Source: Alitta virens (lineage: Eukaryota; Annelida; Polychaeta; Phyllodocida; Nereididae). Taken from it: a DNA stretch of 64,000 nucleotides. This document shows, one piece after another, positions 1 to 11,800 of the stretch. Both the position numbers and the translations under genes were made by a program. How positions within the stretch are numbered: the first letter of the stretch is position 1; every line of letters begins with the position of its first letter. The notes below the pieces were generated by a model, which did not search any database, was not told where the DNA came from, and saw only the letters and a list, made by a program, of their open reading frames with translations. Location: assembly GCA_932294295.1 (NCBI GenBank), contig OW028582.1:36249204-36313203 (forward strand), given 5' to 3'.

Positions 1-1380
1 ACATCGAAGAGGACGGGCCCCAATAAATGACCTTGGGGGATACCTCTTTTTGCCAAATGACCATTCACAGGTTACACTTTCTAACTACGTAATTAAGGAA
101 GACATTGAAGAGGACGGGCCCCAATAAACTACCTTGGGGGATACCTCTTTTTGCCAAATGACCATTCACAGGTTACACTTTCTAACTACGTAATTAAGGA
201 AGACATTGAAGAGGACGGGCCCCAATAAATGACCTTGGGGGATACCTCTTTTTGCCAAATGACCATTCACAGGTTACACTTTCTAACTACGTAATTAAGG
301 AAGACATTGAAGAGGACGGGCCCCAATAAACTACCTTGGGGGATACCTCTTTTTGCCAAATGACCATTCACAGGTTACACTTTCTAACTACGTAATTAAG
401 GAAGACATTGAAGAGGACGGGCCCCAATAAATGACCTTGGGGGATACCTCTTTTTGCCAAATGACCATTCACAGGTTACACTTTCTAACTACGTAATTAA
501 GGAAGACATCGAAGAGGACGGGCCCCAATAAATGACCTTGGGGGATACCTCTTTTTGCCAAATGACCATTCACAGGTTACACTTTCTAACTACGTAATTA
601 AGGAAGACATTGAAGAGGACGGGCCCCAATAAACTACCTTGGGGGATACCTCTTTTTGCCAAATGACCATTCACAGGGTACACTTTCTAACTACGTAATT
701 AAGGAAGACATTGAAGAGGACGGGCCCCAATAAATGACCTTGGGGGATACCTCTTTTTGCCAAATGACCATTCACAGGTTAAACTTTCTAACTACGTAAT
801 TAAGGAAGACATTGAAGAGGACGGGCCCCAATAAACTACCTTGGGGGATACCTCTTTTTGCCAAATGACCATTCACAGGTTACACTTTCTAACTACGTAA
901 TTAAGGAAGACATTGAAGAGGACGGGCCCCAATAAATGACCTTGGGGGATACCTCTTTTTGCCAAATGACCATTCACAGGTTACACTTTCTAACTACGTA
1001 ATTAAGGAAGACATTGAAGAGGACGGGCCCCAATAAACTACCTTGGGGGATACCTCTTTTTGCCAAATGACCATTCACAGGTTACACTTTCTAACTACGT
1101 AATTAAGGAAGACATTGAAGAGGACGGGCCCCAATAAACTACCTTGGGGGATACCTCTTTTTGCCAAATGACCATTCACAGGTTACACTTTCTAACTACG
1201 TAATTAAGGAAGACATTGAAGAGGACGGGCCCCAATAAACTACCTTGGGGGATACCTCTTTTTGCCAAATGACCATTCACAGGTTACACTTTCTAACTAC
1301 ATAATTAAGGAAGACATTGAAGAGGACGGGCCCCAATAAACTACCTTGGGGGATACCTCTTTTTGCCAAATGACCATTCA
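1..1380. repeat. 101-bp tandem array A (LINE RT-derived)
   Basis: About 13.7 head-to-tail units of 101 bp, almost identical to each other. Two sites vary: ATAAATGAC versus ATAAACTAC, and ACATTGAA versus ACATCGAA. Reverse-complemented, one unit translates to the core GIPQGSLLGPVLFNVFLN, which is the PQGS motif region of non-LTR reverse transcriptase. Since 101 is not a multiple of three, the frame shifts at every unit, so the array is non-coding. It is interrupted at 1381, where the flanking LINE sequence resumes. The array may continue left of the window. Confidence 0.95.
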
Positions 1381-2745
1381 CTTTTGACCTAATTTAACCC
1401 TGTTTTCTAAATGACAAAAACCTTCTTATAAGTTCACATACTTTCACATCAACATAATATGCATTAAGTTTGGCTATTAAGAACCCGTGGGGTACAGACA
1501 CTACAGAGTCAAAAGCACGAGACAGGTCCATAGCCACACATCCTACCTAAAAATTTCATTTTTGTCAAGCGCAAGTCTGCAGCCTTCAACACACCTCAGA
1601 ATGACATTGCAAAATCTGTATTTTGCTCTATAAGCAGACAAACATGGTGGTTAATTTATCTTTGAAACAAATCATATGAGTGCTCTCAAAAATCGTTGAC
1701 ATGGCAGTCAAAACACTGACTTGACGATGATGGCTTTTACTGTTCTTTCTTTTTGTAAACAGGTGTAAACCGGTGACACCTCAGTATGTTTACAATCATA
1801 TGGGAATGTGTTTTTGTCAATGCAAATGTTGACAACACAGATCATGTCATAACCACAAGCTATGTTCACTTTAAGTTGTTGCATCTTACAAGTGAGAAAC
1901 TAAAAGTTATCAACAGACAAAATGCATACCTTTGATGAAATTAACTGCATCATGACCAGGGTAAAATATCCGTTGTCATTTCATTCATACATTCAACAAT
2001 ATCACTCTCAGCCAAATCATTTGCAATATTGACAAAATATTCATTAAACATGGAACGAACATCTGATTGATTGGAGACTAGTCTGTCATTTTCATGTAGT
2101 GATATTTTAGTGTTAGAATTATTTATTTCTGACATGAAAGGTCGTACAGTTCAAAAAGACTTGGAATTGGTTGTATTAATTGATTGTCTTTTCATTAAGG
2201 TGACAAGATTTCTCTGAGCTTTGTATAACGACCATGAGTGACCATAGGCGTAGGAGGCACCTTTCTTTTGGGGGGGGGGGGCAAAGGTCATCTTGCCCGA
2301 ATTTTAAGGCTTTTATGCCCCCCTGCCCCCCTCCTACGCCTATGTGAGTGACTATCTCCATATAAGATGCCTGTGGATTTTTTAAGAATTTCTGTTTAAT
2401 TGGCGCATGTTTATCAACTAATTCTGTTAATAACTTATTGTATGACCACGTCATCTGGATCATCGAACACTTGACATACATGGAATAGTGCCGTTGCAAC
2501 ATATTTTGTGCATTGTGTATGATTAAAGTTTTTCATTGATCGATACTTTATATGACGTTTCCTATTTGAATCCAAGTGCATCTTGGTGGCTGCACAGATG
2601 ATATTATGGTGGTCACTGACCCCAGTGGCAGCATTCAAGTGTGAGGCAAGCCTTTTGCCTCCTAAAGCAACTAAATAGCCTTGATAAGTGTATAACAATT
2701 GTATTTCAAATTATTTTGGATGAAACAATTCTATGAAACTTCGTC
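1381..2745 (-). mobile_element. CR1-like LINE remnant, copy A (EN end and RT start)
   Basis: Broken minus-strand coding sequence of a non-LTR retrotransposon. At 2698-2435 it reads the end of the endonuclease, including SDHHNI. At 2430-2350 it reads the linker LLTELVDKHAPIKQKFLKN, and at 2135-1950 SLHENDRLVSNQSDVRSMF and FNEYFVNIANDLAE, typical of the start of CR1/L2-type RT. Further down it has decayed RT with DLSRAFDSV. There are many stops and frameshifts, so it is a dead copy. The 101-bp array continues the RT reading at the left. Confidence 0.8.
2243..2344. mobile_element. hAT-like MITE, copy A
   Basis: A 102-bp element with perfect 15-bp terminal inverted repeats (CATAGGCGTAGGAGG / CCTCCTACGCCTATG), flanked on both sides by TGAGTGAC, an 8-bp target site duplication of the length hAT transposases make. 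It interrupts the LINE linker region. It has a run of about 12 G, against 8 in copy B. It has no coding capacity. Confidence 0.85.
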
Positions 2746-3350
2746 CAATATATTTTGCTGCAAAACTAGACAATTCTTACCAAAATGTGTTACATTTCCA
2801 TATTTGGTAATATGCTAATTAACTGATCACATATTAAACTGATTACATATTAAAAAATATAGCCCTAGCTCAATGCAACCAGTTTCAGGTCTAACTTTTA
2901 ATATAGTGGTAAAATTAAGGGAGATATGATGGTTTATGTGATTTTATTTGATTTAAAAAATGGTTGCCATGGAAATAGGCCATATATATATATATTTTGC
3001 AGGTTTTGACCCCTTAGGCATCCCACTATTCTAACAGTGAAGGCTTACTCACACGTTTGTAACAAGTGGGTTTATCAGTTACATCACAGAGAGTATACAT
3101 ACTGAGAACCATCTTTACAGTGTACAACCCATAATCCTAGTTGTAATTAACCCTATCTAAATTTCTTAAAAATGTCACAGTGTGCATGAAAAGGCGCCTG
3201 CCAAGTAAGGCACAACATTATGGCAAATGTTGACAACTGTGGGTCCTAATTGTTGTATTAGGTATAAAAAATTGAAAGAATTAGAAAAAAAGTCAGCTAC
3301 GGTCTGACACTGATTACATGTGCAGCATGAAACAAGTTATTGCCACTTAC
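2746..3350. other. Non-coding stretch (copy A; counterpart 17546-18151)
   Basis: AT-rich sequence with a short (TA)n run near 2985. I see no gene or clear element. It is probably intron of the minus-strand gene whose exons lie at 3351-4028. Confidence 0.5.
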
Positions 3351-4028
3351 CATTTTTCCAAACTTGCAGTGCTTCTTCAGGGTTTATCTGTAATTAATAA
3401 TTACAAGTGAATATTCTACAACTGCCTGATGAATAGATACTCACATGGTTCTTTTGAAGTTCTTTTTTAAACTCAATAACAATATCCTGGCAAAATGCTA
3501 ATTTTCTATCATGATCATTGGAGAAAAACTTTCAGAACCCCTACTTACATGAAATAATATTAATATTACAACAGAGATTGCATAGATTTGAAAACTCCAG
3601 CGGACGTCATGTAAATCCAGGACTCCCATTGGTTCAAGCAGAGATAAAACCCTCGGCCAATGAGCATGAAAAGAGTCTTGAATTCACATGACATCAGCTC
3701 TAGTTTATTTCCAAGTCTATGACTATGAGTTCATCTGTGATAGGCCTACAACATTGTCAAAAAAGCATATATCATATTACACTCAAATTAATTGTTTTTA
3801 TGAGTGACTCGTTAGATTCAGTGACTTAGTTTTCCCCACCTTTTGCATTACTAGGCCGTATTCGAAGAGTATGGTGTCCATGAGTGCATTATTATCAATC
3901 TTGGACGGTTTATTTGCTTCCGCTTGACACATTCTGATGCAGTCTTCAAAAATTCTTCTTGCCATTTTGATATTACCTTGCACTTGGTATTTTTGTGCGA
4001 GTGCTCGCAAATGGACAATAAGGTGAAG
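3351..4028 (-). CDS. Three exons of an unidentified, possibly TPR-containing gene (copy A)
   Basis: Minus strand. Exon a, 4028-3840 (189 nt), follows TTTTTCAG and ends at a GTGGGG donor. Its frame reads LHLIVHLRALAQKYQVQGN and then ARRIFEDCIRMCQAEANK, helix-turn-helix spacing suggestive of a tetratricopeptide repeat. Exon b, 3486-3445 (42 nt), reads DIVIEFKKELQKNH with a GTGAGT donor. Exon c, 3387-3351 (37 nt), reads INPEEALQVWKN with a GTAAGT donor. Exons a and b join in frame. I do not recognise the protein; TPR membership is an inference from helix pattern only. The same three exons recur at 18829-18152. Upstream exons may lie at 5751-5347 and 5990-5920. Confidence 0.45.
3581..3721. mobile_element. 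Foldback MITE 'catagacttgg' family, copy 1
   Basis: 141-bp element with inverted ends related to CATAGACTTGGAAA / TTTCCAAGTCTATG, enclosing an inner inverted repeat built from GGACGTCATG, GGACTCCCATTGG and their complements. The same family is at 18382-18522, 37726-37896, 40209-40339, 54278-54411 and 56615-56743. It is non-coding. Confidence 0.7.
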
Positions 4029-4048
4029 CTGAAAAATAATTAAAGGTT

Positions 4049-4815
4049 GGATCTCACATAGCCGTAAAGTGACGCAAATTCCGTGGTTGATACGAAGACC
4101 CTATGTTTACGTATTGGCCATGGATGCTTCACTAAAAAAAGGGCGTGGTTAAGGCATTGACGTATGGCTATGTATGCATTGGCATATGCAATGTACGATT
4201 CACGGAGATCCTGCAGATCATACGTAGGTTACCTCAACTGCAGGTGGAAGGAGAAGGAGTTACGACATATATGACATAAGACCGACTATGACGTACACTA
4301 CGTATGGTTCACGTTATGCAATGTATAATCCGACGTATCAACTACGGAAGTGAAAAGAAAAGACTCAAAATCAAGAAATAGCCAAAAATGATGGCCGCAA
4401 CAACGCAAAATACGTGGTAGTTGCTGTTCGATCATCCTAAACGTAGACTCTTCCATCGTCTTCGCTAGATATTGATTGTTCCATAATTCGCTTACTTGTT
4501 TTCCATAGAAACTGACAGAAACCACCCAAAACCGACAGAAGGCAACGTAAGACTCACATATGCGTTGGTGTATGCCACGTTTGATCTGCCGACTGCAGCA
4601 TATGCTCATAATATTAATTGCGCAATAATCTTTCCCGCTCAATACGGCTCGGTTTCACAGAATTGTCATGCATGTATACAAATTCCGTCGCTACAGCCGG
4701 AATTTGACTGAACAGCCACATCAGCGATGGAAGGCAAAGTAAACCCACGTAATCCTCACGTAATCCCGTGGCGGTTACAGTGCTTTACTTCGACGATTCC
4801 GGCTATGTGAGATCC
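4049..4815. mobile_element. Non-autonomous DNA transposon, copy A
   Basis: About 767 bp bounded by the 16-bp inverted repeat GGATCTCACATAGCCG / CGGCTATGTGAGATCC. The inside is rich in TACGTA-type words and has no convincing coding frame. TTAA occurs a few bases outside each end, but the spacing differs, so the superfamily is unclear. Copy A holds the uninterrupted site (ACGTATGGTTCACGT at 4300-4314) that was later hit by a LINE in copy B. Confidence 0.65.
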
Positions 4816-5346
4816 GCTTAATGTTTCATTATCAGGTATTTTGTAGGATGGCTGGATGTAATTGGTATAATTCTCTAAAAAAAATTATAAGTGGGTGTGT
4901 TTCTATTTACTTACCCCGTCAGCCATTTTCTTGGCTTTCTTGATAGTGCTAATTCACACGCCAAACATCTCTGAAAAGAAAAAGTGTATTAAAGTCAGCT
5001 TTTTTGACCTGCTGTTAGGGGCGGACGAAAGGATGGTGTATAAACGGGATCAGGCGGTGCCCCCACTTTCTGGACTGGGAGTTATCCATGTCTTATGATT
5101 TTGCATTATTTAATGGAAATAAAGCATTTTGGATTCTGTGACATTAAAAGTACTTCAACACATATGTGATTTAATAAGATTTGGCTTACATTCTTATCAC
5201 AGTGATGTCAAACCATATTACATTCAGGTCAATTGTGACCTGAGTATCACATGGTATACTCGCACCAAGAGATCGCAATTAATGTGATATCTATATTGAA
5301 TAATTTAGCTTCGGACCGATAACACCCCATATTTCTCTCACACCAG

Positions 5347-5751
5347 GCAGTGACAGTAGAAATTGGAGTAGGCCTACTAGATGCATTATCAGTGGTAGAA
5401 GTGGGAGGTGTGCTAGTTACATTATCAGTGGATGTACCTGCAAGACGAGTGTCTGGAATATCGTTCATGGAAGTACCAGAAGGATCAGAATGAATGCCAG
5501 TACCAATTCCATTATCAGTGGATGCACCAGCAAGACGAGTGACTTGAACATCATCCATGGAAGTACCAGGAGCAACAGTATGAATGGAAGTACCACCACA
5601 AATTGTGATTATAGGTTGATGCAAGCTAGTCTCCGTTTTGCGCATAGTGTCCTTGATTTTACAGTTATTTCCAAATGGTGTCTTTCTTTTGTTCCTATTG
5701 TAAGCTTCACACTGCTTCATTGTCCTTGTTGCTAATTCTGACACTTCATTC
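5347..5751 (-). CDS. Putative exon, Ser/Thr-rich with internal repeats
   Basis: Minus-strand open frame following the acceptor TAATTTCAG at 5752. It starts NEVSELATRTMKQCEAYN and then has imperfect repeats of about 25-35 residues containing TRLAGxSTDN and GTSM(D/N)D, rich in Ser, Thr, Pro and Asp. The best donor is near 5347 (CCTG|GTGTGA). The preceding exon candidate at 5990-5920 (71 nt, IKNLSELVRSK) joins in the right phase. The function is unknown; it may belong with the exons at 4028-3351. Confidence 0.4.
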
Positions 5752-5919
5752 CTGAAATTAATCCATATCCATATGAACCTTCTCTAATACCAAAATGTTG
5801 ATGACATGTTGTACTGGGATAGTTAGTAAAAATGCAACTTATCACAGCATTTCTGCACAATTTGAACTTCATTGTACAATACTTGCTGTTAGTTTATCTA
5901 ATGACAAATGCATTTATAC

Positions 5920-5990
5920 CTTTGCTCTCTGAAGCAGTCTTCTTGCTTGTCATCAGTCTTTGATCTAACGAGTTCAGACAAATTCTTGAT
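5920..5990 (-). CDS. Putative small exon upstream of the Ser/Thr-rich exon
   Basis: 71 nt between a TATGTTTCAG acceptor and a GTATAAATG donor. It reads IKNLSELVRSKTDDK, then QEDCFREQ, ending in phase 2, and fits in frame onto the exon at 5751-5347. It has no recognisable domain. Confidence 0.35.
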
Positions 5991-5999
5991 CTGAAACAT

Positions 6000-7176
6000 A
6001 CATATTATATCGAAAGTATCTTTGTCTGACTCAATAAGGTTCAGATTGCCGCACATTGATATCATAAAGCTCCAATGGATTCTTCTATACTAGGAGGTAC
6101 AATAAATGTGAAATGACGCTTTCAAGGTCGGGTCAAAGTTACACGTTTTCGGATTATATTTGGTACAAATAAGGTCTCGTCACATCTCGTCTTATCTCAT
6201 CTAATATTTTGTACAATTCTGGCTGAATTCATGGCTGCCAAATTGAATAAACATACCCGCATATTCAGGTGTATGAACCTAGGTGAAGAGCCACATCTTT
6301 TCATCAATTTCTTGCATGATCTCATGGCAGCTGCCGATATCTGTAATCCCTTTGTCCATGATTTCATTTGACACAATAATTCCAGGTAATTAATCAAGGA
6401 GTTTGTTTTTGTCAGAGGATGTAGCCCAGGTCTCTTCACAACTTAAAAAGTGATTCAAATTATCGCTATTTGAAGATATTAACATTGTAAGCCAATCAAT
6501 ACCTCAAGTTTTAATTTTTCTTCATTTCGGGCCTTTGACTAGAAATTAATTATAAAACAATTAGAATACAAAGCACGAACACCATTAATAAGTAACCCAC
6601 ATTGTAAAACATCTGCACAAAACACAAATACAAGAAAAAAAACTGAGTGAGTTGTTACAACCAATAGCACTTGCCAAATAAGCTGACCTGGCAGCTTATA
6701 TTAGTTTATTTGGCAAAAAACATTCTTGCTTACAATACCCAGAACACTTACTGGTATTTTTCAACAAGCCTTACGTGATATTGTTGCTTGGTAAGCAAAG
6801 TTGTCTGCCTGGCAAATTACTTTACTGACATTACAATATTATGATTTGCGATTTCAGAGTCGTTTTATAAAAAAATTTAGGTCAGAAAGGTTTTAATTCA
6901 GGTAACCACCTTCACATTTTTGTACATAATAAACTTGAATTTGAAAATTGGAAAAAAAATTGAAGGAGCTGTATGATAAAACCATGACGCTAATGATGTT
7001 CATCTGTGCCTCATTTTCATATTCTTTATTTTCCAGGCATTATAACTTATCCATGATATTTGATATTCTAAAATGAAATATTATTTTATTTGCCATAAAC
7101 ACCATTGGATGCAGCATAAGCCCTTGAGTTTAGGCATCCTTGTGGCAAGGGTAATGAAGACTATACACATCTAGCT
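6000..7176. other. Non-coding stretch before the full-length LINE
   Basis: AT-rich. A weak minus-strand frame at 6439-6197 has no recognisable domain. At 6655-6740 lies a repeat (ACCAATAGCACTTGCCAAATA, then a partly self-complementary piece) related to 61665-61735. I see nothing else. Confidence 0.4.
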
Positions 7177-7342
7177 ATGATCCCACACCTCCCTCGAAGG
7201 TCCTGGGCCTCCACGCGGCGAGGGTGGAAACACTTGGGGTGAAGTCCTCTATCCCCAGTGGCTAAGACAGGACCGTGCGCATTGCACAAGCTGCTCCAGC
7301 TTTACAGGAGGGTGTGTCCCCTACCATACAGGGGAAAAAAAA

Positions 7343-8764
7343 ATGAATATGTCCGAATCGACAATTTCAGACCGGCTCGCACGTCCCCCGGGTGAACAAG
7401 GTGCGCGTCCCTCAGCGGTAAACCAGGCTGAGGTCGAAAAATTGGCTACTGGTTCCAGACTTGGTAAACGTTTGCGTCCATCATTAGATGACGCAAATCA
7501 AAACTCTCAATCTGCCTCTCTATCTCAGACATGGCCCAAGTTTCTTGTAATTACTGGCTGTGATGATGGGTTTTCCCGTCTCTCAGCCATTACAATTTGC
7601 AGGACCTTGAAAGAAAACGTAGGCTATATTGAAAATACAAGGAGATTAAAGAATTCTTCCTTGCTGGTGCAGGTTGCACACAAGGACCAATCTTTGAAGT
7701 TGCTGGAGTGGAAGGCTTTTGCGGGTGCCCCTATTAAGGTGGAGCCCCATCGGTTTTTCAACTCCTGCAAGGGCGTTATAACATCGCACGAGAGCAGTCT
7801 CTGCTCTGATGAGGAACTGAGGGACTGGCTGGATGACTACAATGTCATCCACATTCATCGCCAGCCGCCCAGATATTCACGACAGCTTCTCACACTGACC
7901 TTTGATGGCACAGTTTTGCCTGACAAGGTCAGCATTGGGTTCGAGTGGTGTAGGGTACGTCCTTACATCCCGAACCCAAAACGATGTTATAATTGCCAGC
8001 GATTTGGCCATTTTAGCGGCTCCTGCCGCGCCAAAGCAACCTGCGCCAATTGTGGGTCACGGGAACACGTTCATTCCCGTGACTCACCATGTCAGAAACA
8101 GTCATATTGTGTTAATTGTGGAGGTGATGGGCCAGCCTATCACCGTGGCTGTCCCAAATGGCAGTTAGAGAAAGAGATCCTGAAGTTAAAGACCACCAAG
8201 GATATCTCCTTTCCCCAAGCACGCCGTATAGCTGAACAGGCTGCTGGGGCAAGTTATGCCTCAGTCCTGTCTCAGATGGCTGGACCTAGATCTCCTTCAC
8301 CCAGATCATCGCCCAGGCGAAGGATTGACCTAGATCCTAATTATAATTATTCCAAGGCAGGGCAAAGCTTGCAGAAACATAAACCAGAATCTAAGACTTC
8401 ACAGGCAGACGATCACCTCGCAAGAATAAAGCAGCATGCTATAGATGTCGGAAAAGGACATCTTGTAGCTCCATCGGTTAGTGCATCACAACTTAGTGTA
8501 CCCTCACAGGGTGCACCTTCCGGCGTTGAGTCGGAAGAGATACACCAGCCGATGGAAGAGGAGGCAGGGACTACCACCATCCCTAGGCCTCAACGGGAGG
8601 GGGCAATTGATAAAAGATCAATTGTTCCCAAAAGACCCCCCCTCATCAGAAAAACACTAGAAAAATCTAGTGCACTGAGCTTCATAACACCACCATCTAA
8701 GCATGGTGGGGCCCTCAAAAAGATCTTAACACCAAAAGAGGCAGCGACTTTGAAGAAAAAGTGA
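7343..8764 (+). CDS. LINE ORF1 protein, zinc-knuckle nucleic acid binding
   Basis: 473 residues. The N-terminal third is low-complexity. Residues about 65-205 form a domain like those preceding the knuckles in I/Jockey-type ORF1 proteins. Residues about 215-271 hold three cysteine knuckles: the first is a standard CX2CX4HX4C (CYNCQRFGHFSGSC) and the next two are variants starting CANC and CVNC. The C-terminal part is basic and rich in Ser and Pro. In this family ORF1 binds the element RNA and acts as chaperone in the ribonucleoprotein. It starts at the first ATG after an A-run. The ORF ends 70 bp before ORF2. Confidence 0.93.
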   Translation: MNMSESTISDRLARPPGEQGARPSAVNQAEVEKLATGSRLGKRLRPSLDDANQNSQSASLSQTWPKFLVITGCDDGFSRLSAITICRTLKENVGYIENTRRLKNSSLLVQVAHKDQSLKLLEWKAFAGAPIKVEPHRFFNSCKGVITSHESSLCSDEELRDWLDDYNVIHIHRQPPRYSRQLLTLTFDGTVLPDKVSIGFEWCRVRPYIPNPKRCYNCQRFGHFSGSCRAKATCANCGSREHVHSRDSPCQKQSYCVNCGGDGPAYHRGCPKWQLEKEILKLKTTKDISFPQARRIAEQAAGASYASVLSQMAGPRSPSPRSSPRRRIDLDPNYNYSKAGQSLQKHKPESKTSQADDHLARIKQHAIDVGKGHLVAPSVSASQLSVPSQGAPSGVESEEIHQPMEEEAGTTTIPRPQREGAIDKRSIVPKRPPLIRKTLEKSSALSFITPPSKHGGALKKILTPKEAATLKKK

Positions 8765-8834
8765 ATATTCATACAAATTCATACCATGCACTACAGATTT
8801 TACTATGATAATATTAAACTCTTTTAACTAATTC

Positions 8835-11800
8835 ATGGACAGTATCATTCAGTGGAACTGTCGAGGTTTCAGAGCCAACTTCGATGAAATAGGTTGCATG
8901 GTCCAAGACTTAAACCCTAGTGTTTTCTGTCTACAGGAAACATTTCTGAAACCTCCAAATAGTTTTAAACTGAGAAACTATCATATGTATAATACATATG
9001 GCAATATTGCCCACGATAGAGCCACTGGTGGCTCATCAATTTTAGTTAAAAATGGCATCATTCATACCCATATTGCTCTTAACACTAACCTTCAGGCTAC
9101 AGCAGTTCGTCTGAACCTGAATAAAACATTCACCATATGTTCCATATATATTCCTCCACCCTTTCACCTTACAGCCAGTGATTTGCATAACCTTTACAAT
9201 CAACTGCCTGAACCGCGTCTTATCCTAGGAGATTTTAACAGCCATAACCAATTGTGGGGAAGCACTTCCCACAACAACAAAGGAAAAACCATTGAAGATT
9301 TTCTCAATGACCACACCCTTTGCTTGTTCAATGATGGTTCACCTACATATCTTCACCCAGGTCATGGAACATTTTCAGCGATAGACCTTAGTATATGTGA
9401 TCCAGCGTTATTTCTGGAATTTGAATGGAGAGTATTAGAGGACACTCATGGCAGTGATCACTTTCCTATTGTCCTACAAAACGTAGAAGGTACAAGAGAA
9501 GTGGGTCAACTCCGATGGAAGTTGCATAAAGCGGATTGGACCTCCTTCGAAAAGCACTGCTTAGAAACAATTACTATGTCTCATTATAGGAATTGTAATA
9601 ATCTCGTTGAAGATTTTACTGATGATATTACTGATATAGCCAATAAAACAATACCGATGACAAAAAATAATTCTAAACGTAGTGCAAGACCTTGGTTTGA
9701 TGACGAAGTAAGAGAAGCTATTAAAAACCGTAAGAAAGCCCTCAGAATTTTTAAATCACAGCCGACCATCAACAATCTGAATAATTTTAAGTGCCTGAAA
9801 GCCAAAGCGCGTAGAATTGTCAGGCAAAAAAAACGTAGTTGCTGGAGAGACTATGTCTCCAGACTCACTGAAAGAACTCCTAGCAATAAAGTCTGGAAAA
9901 TGATTAAGAAGATTGAAGGAAAGAACCTAGCTTCGCATGTAAGCATTCTAGAAGTGAATGGAGAACATCTCTCCTCACCAGAACAAATATCAAACGGGTT
10001 AGGAGAACAGTTTGCATACAACTCCTCATCGGAGAACTATACGAGAGAATTTCAATGTTATAAGGCTCAAGCTGAGAGATTAACCCTAAATATACAGTCT
10101 GATAACAGCGAAGATTATAACTCCTACATCACCTTAGAAGAACTTCAGAAGGTCATCTTAAAAGCGACTGACTCTGCAACAGGCCCTGATAATATACATT
10201 ATCAAATCTTAAAACACCTACCTCAATCCTCTTTAAAAACATTACTGTATATCTTTAATCAAATTTGGGAGAAGGGATGTCTTCCATCCCTGTGGAAACA
10301 AGCCACGGTCATCCCAATTCCCAAGCCGGGGAAGGATCATAGTGATCCTATGAATTATCGACCAATAGCCTTAACCAGTTGTCTATGTAAGACAATGGAG
10401 CGAATTGTTACTGATAGACTGGTTTGGTTCCTGGAGTCGAACCAGCTTATTACAGAGTTCCAATCTGGATTTCGCCGTCACAGGAGCACATTAGATCATT
10501 TAGTCAGACTGGAAACTTATGTTAGAGATGCTTTCATTAACAGAGAACACGTAGTAGCCATATTCTTTGACCTAGAAAAAGCTTATGACACTACATGGAA
10601 ATATGGAATAATGAAAGATCTTCACGACTTAGGGCTTCGAGGTCGCCTTCCAGTTTTCATCGGATCCTTCCTACAGGATCGCTTCTTTAAGGTCCGAGTG
10701 GGATCAACGATGTCAAGCCCCTACTCTCAGGAGAATGGAGTCCCTCAGGGTAGTATTCTCTCGCCCACCCTCTTTAACGTCAAAATCAACAGTATAGTAA
10801 ATTCCATCTCAGAAAATCTCATGTCGTCCCTATATGTTGACGATTTCCTCATTGCATATCGTTCCAGATATATGCCAACCATAGAACGACAACTGCAATT
10901 AAATTTGAATAGGATTCACAAATGGTCACTCGAAAATGGCTTCAAGTTCTCTAAACAGAAGACAGTTTGTCTGCCTTTCTATTACTTACGATCAAACCAT
11001 CCAGATCCATCACTAATAATTGACAACTGTCAAATAAAAGTGGTGAATGAAACAAAATTTTTGGGTGTACTCTTTGACTCCAAATTGTCTTTCATTCCGC
11101 ATATCAAAGCACTGAAAGCAAAGTGCCTGAAATCAATGAACCTCCTTAAAGTAGTGAGCAAATATAATTGGGGTGGGGACACAACGGTCCTCCTTCGTCT
11201 CTATCGAGCAATTACTCGTTCTCGACTTGATTATGGTTCTGTGGTATATGGCTCCGCCAGACCATCTTATCTAAAATGCCTGAATTCTGTACATCATCAA
11301 GGGTTGCGACTAAGCTTAAGAGCTTTTCGTACATCTCCTGTAGAGAGCTTATATGTACTGGCAGGGGAACCTCCACTTTCCCTTCGTCGTATCAAGTTAT
11401 CCATGCAATACATACTAAAAGTAGCTTCAACTCCAACAAATCCAACATATGATGTAATATTTCATCCAAAATACATGCATCATTATGAATTTCGTTCAAA
11501 CGCCATTCGACCACTGGGATTACGCATGAAATTCTATCTTGAGGCTGCAAAAATTGATACTACAATCATTGCCGAGACGGAAGTACCACCCATTCCGCCA
11601 TGGATTCTCCCAGTCCCGAAAGTTATACTGGATTTGGCAGAGCTTAAGAAAAGCGAAACCAATCCGGTAGACTATCAAAACCTATTTTATAGTATAAGGT
11701 TTAAATACGAATCGTACAAATTTCTATACACAGATGGCTCAAAAATGGAAAGACGAGTAGGCTGTGCTGTCACTTCTTATAAAACCGTTATAGCTGAATG

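Larger units (their letters stand above)
1..5348. repeat. Segmental duplication, copy A (left end outside window)
   Basis: This stretch is nearly identical to 13259-21451, apart from small substitutions, homopolymer length differences and one LINE insertion in the other copy. The shared content runs in the same order: 101-bp array, LINE remains, hAT-like MITE, three small exons, foldback MITE and DNA transposon. The match ends abruptly at 5348, where both copies read CACACCAGGC and then diverge. The left border lies beyond the window. Confidence 0.92.

Noticed and set aside
4298..4711. Open frames on both strands (also 20389-20814) as genes
   Set aside because: They lie inside a non-autonomous DNA transposon, have no domain and overlap each other on opposite strands.
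5247..5346. Extension of the Ser/Thr-rich frame to 5247
   Set aside because: The sequence past the donor near 5347 lies in the segmental duplicate and shows no repeat pattern; it is probably intron.
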